DNA of 10,120 nt, taken from positions 1 through 10,120 of the forward strand of contig DHHN01000199.1 in the NCBI GenBank assembly GCA_002403295.1, in the 5' to 3' direction. The notes beneath the pieces are model-generated. The model saw only the letters and a program-made list of their open reading frames with translations, was not told the DNA's origin and ran no database searches. Shown here one piece after another: positions 1 through 5,426 of the stretch (its first letter is position 1; the number at the start of each line of letters is the position of its first letter). The DNA comes from a bacterium UBP1_UBA4771. GTDB taxonomy: Bacteria > Krumholzibacteriota > Krumholzibacteriia > Krumholzibacteriales > Krumholzibacteriaceae. The position numbers and the translations under genes are program-made.

Positions 1-131
1 TTCTGCTGCGGCAATATGAGAAGCAGGTAGAAGATGATGAAGATGAGGAGAATCGGAATGAAGCTCACGAGGATATTGGGGCTCCCCCCGCTGCCCTGGG
101 GGTTGTTGCTGAACGCCAAAAACAGGTTCAT
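1..131 (-). CDS. yajC: YajC, Sec translocon accessory subunit (partial, N-terminal part)
   Basis: Only the first 43 codons are in the window; the gene runs off the left edge. YajC is a small single-span inner-membrane protein that associates with SecDF and SecYEG in protein export. The visible protein starts MNLFLAFSNN, has a short Gly/Ser/Pro-rich periplasmic segment (about residues 11-19), then one hydrophobic span (about 20-40) ending in LLILPQQ. A membrane span running straight into P-Q-Q is the family signature. The ATG is fixed by a strong ribosome binding site, AAGGAGG (136-142 on the complement), which overlaps the tgt stop codon; the gap to tgt is 9 bases, so the two are probably translationally coupled. 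The tgt-yajC order is widespread and usually continues with secD and secF, which is what I expect just outside the window. Confidence 0.93.
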   Translation of the reverse strand, partial: MNLFLAFSNNPQGSGGSPNILVSFIPILLIFIIFYLLLILPQQ

Positions 132-140
132 CGTTCCTCC

Positions 141-1298
141 TTACCGGTCCGGTTGAGCGTCGTTCGCGCGATACGATTCGTAGAAGGCCCGCCGCCACTC
201 CGCGAACCGGCCTTCCCCGATAGCTTGCCTCATATCGGAGAGGAGATGCAAGTAGAAATACACGCTGTGATAGGTCGCGAGCCGCGGCCCGAGCATCTCG
301 CCCGCGTTGAAGAGGTGCCGCAGGTACGCGCGGCTGTACGCGCGGCACACCGCGCAGTCGCAGCGCGGATCGAGCGGCCGCTCGTCCCGCGCGTACGCTG
401 CGTTCCTCACGACGAGCTTGCCCGCGGAGGTGAAGACGGCGCCGTTGCGCGCGTTGCGGGTCGGCAGGACGCAATCGAACAGGTCGATCCCGCGGGCGAC
501 GCCCTCGACGATGTCCTCGGGAAGCCCGACTCCCATGAGGTAGCGCGGCTTTTCCGCGGGCAGGAGGGGCGCCGTTCGCGCGAGAACGTCGAAGGTCTCG
601 CGCTTCGGCTCTCCGACGGAGAGGCCGCCGATCGCGTAGCCGGGAAAATCGCACGAGACGAGCGCCGCCGCGGAGCGCTCCCTGAGATCGGGGTAGACTG
701 ATCCCTGCACGATGCCGAAGAGCACCCGCTCGTACCCGCCGCGCCGGACGCGCGGGCCGCAGACGTCGAGGCTCCGGCGCGCCCAGCGGGTCGTCCGCGC
801 GACGGCCCGCTCGGCCTCGGCGCGGCCGCAGGGCCAGCTCGTGCATTCGTCGAGAACCATCGCGATGTCGGAGCCGATGTCGAGCTGCACGGAGACCGCC
901 TTTTCCGGCGTGAGCGAGTGCATCGAGCCGTCGAGGTGCGACTTGAACTCGACGCCGTCGTCCGAGACGCGGCGGAGCTCCGCGAGGCTCAGGACCTGGT
1001 AGCCCCCGCTATCGGTGAGGACGGGGCGCGGCCACGCCATGAAGCGGTGGATCCCCCCCAGCTCGTCGATGAGCTTCTCCCCGGGCCGCAGATACAGGTG
1101 GTACGTGTTCGCGAGAACCATCCGGGCGCCGGCTTCCTCGAGATCGGCCGCCGAGAGGGTCTTCACCGTCGCCTGCGTTCCCACGGGCATGAACGCCGGG
1201 GTCTCGACGGCGCCGTGATCGGTTTCGATGCGGCCGAGCCGCGCGCCGGCCGGATCGGAAGCGAGAAGCGTGAACGCGAACGGCACGTCGCTCTCCAT
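141..1298 (-). CDS. tgt: Queuine tRNA-ribosyltransferase (tRNA-guanine transglycosylase)
   Basis: Bacterial Tgt exchanges guanine 34 in GUN anticodons for preQ1, the first tRNA-level step of queuosine synthesis; QueA, encoded just upstream, acts next. The protein is 385 residues, normal for the family. Visible motifs: ETPAFMPVGT near residue 32, TDSGGYQ at 95-101 with the general acid/base Asp96, GIVQG near 195, GGLSVGEP at 224-231, and the nucleophile Asp275 in GIDLFDCVLPTR. The zinc site is Cys313, Cys315, Cys318 and His344. Residue 100 is Tyr where most bacterial enzymes have Phe; Zymomonas Tgt, as I recall, also has Tyr. I chose the ATG at 1298, but its upstream GGGAG lies only one base away. 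A GTG at 1284-1286 (codon 5) has GGAG at good spacing, so it may be the true start. The frame stays open far upstream only because it shadows queA. Queuine-type specificity is not indicated. Confidence 0.97.
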   Translation of the reverse strand: MESDVPFAFTLLASDPAGARLGRIETDHGAVETPAFMPVGTQATVKTLSAADLEEAGARMVLANTYHLYLRPGEKLIDELGGIHRFMAWPRPVLTDSGGYQVLSLAELRRVSDDGVEFKSHLDGSMHSLTPEKAVSVQLDIGSDIAMVLDECTSWPCGRAEAERAVARTTRWARRSLDVCGPRVRRGGYERVLFGIVQGSVYPDLRERSAAALVSCDFPGYAIGGLSVGEPKRETFDVLARTAPLLPAEKPRYLMGVGLPEDIVEGVARGIDLFDCVLPTRNARNGAVFTSAGKLVVRNAAYARDERPLDPRCDCAVCRAYSRAYLRHLFNAGEMLGPRLATYHSVYFYLHLLSDMRQAIGEGRFAEWRRAFYESYRANDAQPDR

Positions 1299-1360
1299 TC
1301 TCCCGCGCGGGCCGGTCCGCCCCGCGCCCCCGGCGGCGGGCGGCGACCCCGGCCGCGGCG

Positions 1361-2416
1361 TCACCTGATGAACATCGCGTCGCCGTAGCTGTAGAATCGG
1401 AACTTCCGCCCGATCGCCCAGCGGTACGTCATGAGGATCGTCTCCCGCCCGGCGAAGGCGGAAACGAGGAGCAGGAGGCTCGATCGCGGCAGGTGCAGAT
1501 TCGTCAGGACGGCGTCCACGGCGCGGAACTCGTACCCCGGATAGATGAAAAGATCGGTCGCGCCCGAGACGTAGATCTCGCCGTCGATCTCGCGCTCCTC
1601 GCGGTCGGCGACGCGGCCGGCCGCGAGCGCCTCGACGGTGCGCGTCGTCGTCGTTCCGACCGAGACGATCCGCCGTCCCGAGCGGCGCGCGGAGGCGATC
1701 GTTTCCCAGTGCGCCTTCTTGACGAGCAGGTGCTCCGGCTCGAGCGCGTTTTCCTCGACCGTTTCGTTCGCGAGCGGACGGAACGTGCCGGGGCCGACGT
1801 GCAGCGTCACGGGCACGATCGTGACGCCGCGGCGCTTGATGTCGAGAAGGATCTCCTCGGTGAAATGGAGTCCCGCCGTGGGCGCCGCGACGGAGCCCTC
1901 CCGCTGGGCGAAGACCGTCTGGTACCGCTCGCGGTCGTCCGAAACGTCGGAGCGCTTGATGTAGGGGGGAAGCGGCACGTGCCCGTGGCGTTCGATGAAG
2001 TCCCGCTCGTCGAGATCGGGGGGAAGGCTCACCCGCCACTCTCCCGGGCCGACCGATCCGGCGACGAGCAGCTCGTGGCCGTGTTCCCCGACGAAGACGA
2101 TCTCCCCCGCGCGCACGCGCTTCGAGGGGCGCAGCAGCGCGATCCACTGCCGGCTCGCGACCCGGCGGACGAGGAAGACCTCGACGAGGGCGCCGCCGCG
2201 CTTGCGGCCGAAGATCCGCGCCGGTATCACGCGCGATTCGTTGACGACGAGGACGTCCCCCGCGGCGAGAAATCGCGGAAAGTTCGCGAAACGGGTCTCG
2301 CGCAGATCGCCGCCCGCGCGGTCGAGCACGAGGAGCCGGCTCTCGTCGCGCCGCTTCGGAGGGTGCTGCGCGATGAGTTCCTTCGGCAGCTCGTAATCGA
2401 AATCGCTCAGTTTCAT
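1361..2416 (-). CDS. queA: S-adenosylmethionine:tRNA ribosyltransferase-isomerase
   Basis: QueA transfers and isomerises the ribosyl part of S-adenosylmethionine onto 7-aminomethyl-7-deazaguanine 34 in tRNA, giving epoxyqueuosine. It works directly after Tgt in the cytoplasm. The protein has 351 residues, close to the E. coli length. It begins MKLSDFDYELPKELIAQHP, the usual family start, and carries LVVNESRVIPARI near residue 56, APTAGLHFT near 178, LHVGPGTFRP near 205, TTTTRTVEA near 254 and TNLHLPRSSLLLLVSAF near 307. It ends in SYGDAMFIR, the standard C-terminus. The ATG at 2416 agrees with the family, but I see no Shine-Dalgarno sequence before it; instead there is a cluster of small palindromes. 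It lies 29 bases after ruvB and 62 bases before tgt. The gap to tgt is very GC-rich and includes a perfect 10-base palindrome at 1302-1311. Confidence 0.98.
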   Translation of the reverse strand: MKLSDFDYELPKELIAQHPPKRRDESRLLVLDRAGGDLRETRFANFPRFLAAGDVLVVNESRVIPARIFGRKRGGALVEVFLVRRVASRQWIALLRPSKRVRAGEIVFVGEHGHELLVAGSVGPGEWRVSLPPDLDERDFIERHGHVPLPPYIKRSDVSDDRERYQTVFAQREGSVAAPTAGLHFTEEILLDIKRRGVTIVPVTLHVGPGTFRPLANETVEENALEPEHLLVKKAHWETIASARRSGRRIVSVGTTTTRTVEALAAGRVADREEREIDGEIYVSGATDLFIYPGYEFRAVDAVLTNLHLPRSSLLLLVSAFAGRETILMTYRWAIGRKFRFYSYGDAMFIR

Positions 2417-2420
2417 GGCT

Positions 2421-2444
2421 GACCGGTCCGCGGACGGCGCGTCC
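2421..2444 (-). repeat. Overlapping palindromes in the ruvB-queA spacer
   Basis: The 29-base gap holds GACCGGTC (2421-2428), GTCCGCGGAC (2426-2435) and the inverted repeat GGACG-3 bases-CGTCC (2432-2444). They overlap, so the RNA hairpins would exclude one another. They occupy the place where queA should have its ribosome binding site, and none is seen. They could be an RNA-processing or translation-control element, or chance in GC-rich DNA. The stretch is too short to be a known preQ1 riboswitch. Confidence 0.35.
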
Positions 2445-2445
2445 G

Positions 2446-3471
2446 CTAGAGAAGGTTCCCCTGCGGCCCCCGGCCGGCCGTTTTCCTGCCGAGGTGCCGG
2501 TATCCCGCCTCGGTGGCGACCCGGCCCCGCGGGGTTCGCTGGAGAAACCCTTCCTGGATGAGAAACGGCTCGTAGACGTCCTCGATCGTGTCCGATTCCT
2601 CGCAGACGGCGACGGAGAGGGAGTTGATGCCGACGGGGCCTCCCGAGAACTTCTCGATAATGACGGAGAGGATGCGCCGATCCATCTCGTTGAGGCCCTT
2701 CTCGTCGACCTCGAGCTGGGCGAGCGCGTAGTCGGCGATCCCGCGGTCGATCTTCCCCGAACCCTTGATCTCGGCGAAGTCGCGCACGCGCCGGAGCAGC
2801 CGGTTCGCGATCCGCGGCGTGCCGCGCGAGCGCTTCGCGATCTGCCCGGTGCCCTCCTCGTCGATTTCGATCTCGAGGAGCCTCGCCGAGCGCGTCACGA
2901 TCCGCACGAGGTCCGCCGGTTCGTAGAAATCGAGACGCGCGGCGACGCCGAAGCGGCTGTGCATCGGCGCGGTGATCATGCCGGCGCGCGTCGTCGCGCC
3001 GACGAGCGTGAACGGCTCGAGGGTGATCGAGTAGTGCCTGGCGTGCGGGCCCTTGTCGACGATGAGCTCGCAGCGGAACTCCTCCATCGCCGGATAGAGG
3101 TGCTCCTCGACGATGCGGCTCAGCCGGTGGATCTCGTCGATGAAGAGAACCTCGCGCTTGGCGGTCTGCGTGAGGATGCCGAGGAGCTCGGCCGGGCTCT
3201 GGAACGCCGGCCCGGACGCGCTCCGTATGGCGACGCCGAGCTCGTTCGCGATGATGTGCGCGAGCGTCGTCTTGCCGAGTCCGGGCGGCCCCGAAAGCAG
3301 CACGTGGTCGAGCGGCTCCTCGCGCCGCTTCGCCGCTTCGATGAACACGGCGAGGTTTTCCTTCACCTTCGTCTGGCCGACGAATTCGGCGAGGGTGCGC
3401 GGACGCAGCCGCGACTCGGACTGCATCTCGTCGGGAATCGCCTTGGGATCGGTCACGTAGCTCGTCGACAC
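2446..3471 (-). CDS. ruvB: Holliday junction branch migration ATPase RuvB
   Basis: RuvB is the hexameric AAA+ motor that, loaded by RuvA, drives branch migration of Holliday junctions. The protein has 341 residues. Visible motifs: RPRTLAEFVGQ at 23-33, Walker A GPPGLGKTT at 61-69, Walker B FIDEIH at 110-115, sensor I region GATTRAG at 158-164, the arginine finger Arg173 in HSRFG, sensor II GTPR at 217-220, and the C-terminal winged helix with GGPVGI, DTIEDVYEPFLIQEGF and RTPRGRVAT. Residues 88-140 diverge from common RuvB: FQSPAELLGILTQT replaces the usual EKPGDLAAILTNL-like stretch, and the following strand reads FRCELIVDKGPHARHYS. The start is GTG, supported by GGGGAGG (3480-3486 on the complement) eight bases upstream. 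It follows ruvA after 27 bases. Function is not in doubt. Confidence 0.98.
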   Translation of the reverse strand: MSTSYVTDPKAIPDEMQSESRLRPRTLAEFVGQTKVKENLAVFIEAAKRREEPLDHVLLSGPPGLGKTTLAHIIANELGVAIRSASGPAFQSPAELLGILTQTAKREVLFIDEIHRLSRIVEEHLYPAMEEFRCELIVDKGPHARHYSITLEPFTLVGATTRAGMITAPMHSRFGVAARLDFYEPADLVRIVTRSARLLEIEIDEEGTGQIAKRSRGTPRIANRLLRRVRDFAEIKGSGKIDRGIADYALAQLEVDEKGLNEMDRRILSVIIEKFSGGPVGINSLSVAVCEESDTIEDVYEPFLIQEGFLQRTPRGRVATEAGYRHLGRKTAGRGPQGNLL

Positions 3472-3498
3472 CGGTGCGACCTCCCCGTCTCCGCGGGT

Positions 3499-4098
3499 TT
3501 ACAGGTGCTTCAGCGCGGCGCGGACGAGATCGCCGACGCCGTACCGCTCGCCGAGGCGGGAGGGGTCCACCGTCTCGAGCGCCTTGATTGCGTTCGCCCG
3601 CGAGAGCCCGATCGATTCGAGCGCCGTCACCGCCTCGTCGAAGAGCCCCCGCGCGATGAGCGTCCCCCCCGCCGCGGCGGCGGGCAGGTAGCGCTCGAGA
3701 TCGATCTTGTCCTTGAGCTCGAGCACGATCCGCTCGGCCATCTTCTTGCCGACGCCGGGGATCGTTTGCAGCGCCTTCGTCCGCTCCTCGCTGATGATGC
3801 GGGCGAGCTCTCCGGCGCCGGTCGTCGAGAGCACGGCGAGCGCGAGCTTGGGTCCCACGCCGCTCACCGCGAGCAGCGTCTGGAAGAGGCGCCGCTCGGG
3901 CTCGTCGGGAAAGCCGTAGAGCGCGAGCACGTCCTCGCGGACGTGCAGGTACGTATGGAGCCGCACGCGCGATCCCGACGCCCCGAGGGATTCGACGACG
4001 CGGACGGGCACGAGAAGCTCGAGCCCCACGCCGCCGACCTCGACGACGATGCGGTTCCCCTCCCGCTCGCGAAGCACTCCCTCGACCGACGCGATCAT
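3499..4098 (-). CDS. ruvA: Holliday junction branch migration protein RuvA
   Basis: RuvA binds four-way junctions as a tetramer and recruits RuvB. The protein has 199 residues, close to the usual 190-205. It shows an N-terminal OB-fold (about 1-62) starting MIASVEGVL, and the acidic pin Glu55-Asp56 in HVREDVLALYGF, at the same numbers as in E. coli. Two helix-hairpin-helix motifs follow: SGVGPK at 79-84 and IPGVGKK at 113-119. After an Ala/Gly-rich linker near 139-146 comes the C-terminal domain III (about 152-199) that contacts RuvB. The ATG has GGGGGAG (4106-4112 on the complement) seven bases upstream. It sits between ruvC (28 bases before) and ruvB (27 bases after) in the classical ruvC-ruvA-ruvB order. 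Confidence 0.97.
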   Translation of the reverse strand: MIASVEGVLREREGNRIVVEVGGVGLELLVPVRVVESLGASGSRVRLHTYLHVREDVLALYGFPDEPERRLFQTLLAVSGVGPKLALAVLSTTGAGELARIISEERTKALQTIPGVGKKMAERIVLELKDKIDLERYLPAAAAGGTLIARGLFDEAVTALESIGLSRANAIKALETVDPSRLGERYGVGDLVRAALKHL

Positions 4099-4126
4099 CG
4101 TACCGCTCCCCCGGCGCCCCGCGCCG

Positions 4127-4630
4127 TCACCGCGCCACCCGCTCCGATACGGCCGACCGGGCCGCGTGGCAGAACGCGACGGCGATGGCGTCCGTCTCGT
4201 CCTCGGTCTCCGGCTCGTGATCGAGCCGGAGGAGCCGTCCGACCATCGCCGCGACCTGGCTCTTGTGGGCGGCGCCGGCGCCGACGACGCTCATCTTAAC
4301 CTCTCGCGTGGAATATTCGAAGACCGGAATTCCGGCCTCGGCGGCCGCGAGGAGCGCGATCCCGCGGGCCTGCCCGAGGGTCAGCGTGCTCCTCGGATTC
4401 TTCGCCATGAACACGTCTTCGACGGCGAGGACATCGGGCCGGAAGCGGACGATGACCTCGGCGAGGCCGCTCCTGATCGCGAGGAGCCGTTCCGGCGCCG
4501 GAGCGCGCCCGGGCGTCCGGATGATCCCCGATCCGACGTAGGCGATCTCGCGGCCGCTGCGCCGGAGAAGCCCCCAGCCCGTGATGCGGCTTCCCGGATC
4601 GACTCCGATGACGAGGGACACGCGCTTCAC
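4127..4630 (-). CDS. ruvC: Crossover junction endodeoxyribonuclease RuvC
   Basis: RuvC is the dimeric RNase H-fold nuclease that resolves Holliday junctions by paired nicks. The protein has 167 residues, a typical size. The four acidic catalytic residues can be placed: Asp11 in VIGVDPGSRITGWG, Glu71 in VLAVEDVFMAKNPRS, and Asp144 and Asp147 in EDETDAIAVAFCHA. The stretch LGQARGIALLAAAEAGIPVFEY (residues 85-106) is also family-typical. The start is GTG at 4628-4630; the sequence MKRVSLVIGVDPG agrees with family N-termini. The ribosome binding site is weak, with only a GTGGG-like stretch close upstream, so translation may be coupled to yebC, which ends 13 bases earlier. An Asp/Glu-rich run (137-147) precedes the last catalytic acids. 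The yebC-ruvC-ruvA-ruvB order is common in proteobacteria and other phyla. Confidence 0.97.
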   Translation of the reverse strand: MKRVSLVIGVDPGSRITGWGLLRRSGREIAYVGSGIIRTPGRAPAPERLLAIRSGLAEVIVRFRPDVLAVEDVFMAKNPRSTLTLGQARGIALLAAAEAGIPVFEYSTREVKMSVVGAGAAHKSQVAAMVGRLLRLDHEPETEDETDAIAVAFCHAARSAVSERVAR

Positions 4631-4643
4631 CCCACGGGGCCCG

Positions 4644-5405
4644 TTACGATCCGACCTCTCCCTCGATCGTCTTGAGGATCTCTTCGGGTATGTCGAAGTT
4701 CGCGGCGACGTTCTGCACGTCGTCGAGATCCTCGAGCTCGTTCACGAGCTTGAGGACCTTCATCGCGCCGTCGCGCTCGAGCCTGATCGTGTTCTTCGGG
4801 TAGAGTGAGACCTCCGCGAGCTGGCAGGGGATCTTCTCGTTCGCGAACGTCTGCCGGATCGCCTCGAACCGGTCGGGCGGACACACGATCTCGAACTGGC
4901 CGCCCTCGGCGCGCACGTCGTCCGCTCCGCTCTCGAGCGCGATCTCGAACACCCGGTCCTCGCTCGCCTGCGAAGCCTCGATGACGATGACGCCCTTCTT
5001 GTCGAACATGTAGGCCACCGACCCCGGCTCGCCGAGATGGCCGCCGTGGCGGGTGAATAGATGCCGTATCTCGGCGCTCGTGCGGTTGCGGTTGTCGGTG
5101 AGGGTGTTGACGAGCAGCGCCACGCCGCCCGCCGCGTAGCCCTCGAAGGTGGCCGACTCGTAGCTCACGCCGGGGAGCTCGCCCGTCCCGCGCTTGATCG
5201 CGCGGTCGATGTTCTCCTTGGGCATGTTGCTGTCGCGGGCCGTCTGTATGGCGGTGCGCAGGCGTATGTTGCTTCCCGGATCGCCGCCCCCCTCGCGCGC
5301 CGCAGTGACGAGCTCCCGGATCAGCTTCGTGAACGTCTTGCCGCGCTGCGCGTCGACCTTGGCCTTCTGCCGCTTTATCGTCGCCCATTTTGAATGCCCT
5401 GACAC
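4644..5405 (-). CDS. yebC: YebC/PmpR (TACO1) family protein
   Basis: The protein has 253 residues, full length for the family. It starts MSGHSKWATIKRQKAKVDAQ and continues with FTKLIRELVTAAREGGGDP (25-43), NMPKENIDRAIKRG (about 60-73), FEGYAAGGVALLV (about 87-99), DNRNRTSAEIRHLF (about 103-116) and GSVAYMFDKKGVI (about 127-139), all family hallmarks. It looks like the E. coli YebC (type I) subgroup. The family has been described as a DNA-binding transcriptional regulator (PmpR), and its mitochondrial member TACO1 and some bacterial members as translation factors. Which applies here is inference. The start is GTG, fixed by GAGGAGG six bases upstream; the nearby ATG at 5408-5410 is out of frame. 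It lies 21 bases after an EF-G paralogue, which supports a translation-related role, and 13 bases before ruvC. Confidence 0.96.
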   Translation of the reverse strand: MSGHSKWATIKRQKAKVDAQRGKTFTKLIRELVTAAREGGGDPGSNIRLRTAIQTARDSNMPKENIDRAIKRGTGELPGVSYESATFEGYAAGGVALLVNTLTDNRNRTSAEIRHLFTRHGGHLGEPGSVAYMFDKKGVIVIEASQASEDRVFEIALESGADDVRAEGGQFEIVCPPDRFEAIRQTFANEKIPCQLAEVSLYPKNTIRLERDGAMKVLKLVNELEDLDDVQNVAANFDIPEEILKTIEGEVGS

Positions 5406-5411
5406 GACATG

Positions 5412-5418
5412 CCTCCTC
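5412..5418 (-). promoter_or_regulatory. Ribosome binding site that selects the GTG start of yebC
   Basis: The complement reads GAGGAGG, then six bases, then GTG (5405-5403). An ATG at 5410-5408 lies between them but is out of frame and only one base after the core, so the GTG is the functional start. Confidence 0.85.
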
Positions 5419-5426
5419 GAGACGGT

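Noticed and set aside
1299..2147. Apparent 280-residue N-terminal extension of Tgt
   Set aside because: It lies inside queA in another frame, is Arg-rich nonsense, and Tgt proteins start close to the ATG at 1298. It is not a fusion.
2494..4299. Long plus-strand reading frame of about 600 codons opposite ruvB, ruvA and part of ruvC
   Set aside because: It mirrors three certain minus-strand genes. The protein is a low-complexity Arg/Asp/Glu/Leu mix with no domain, as expected from GC-rich codon use on the other strand.
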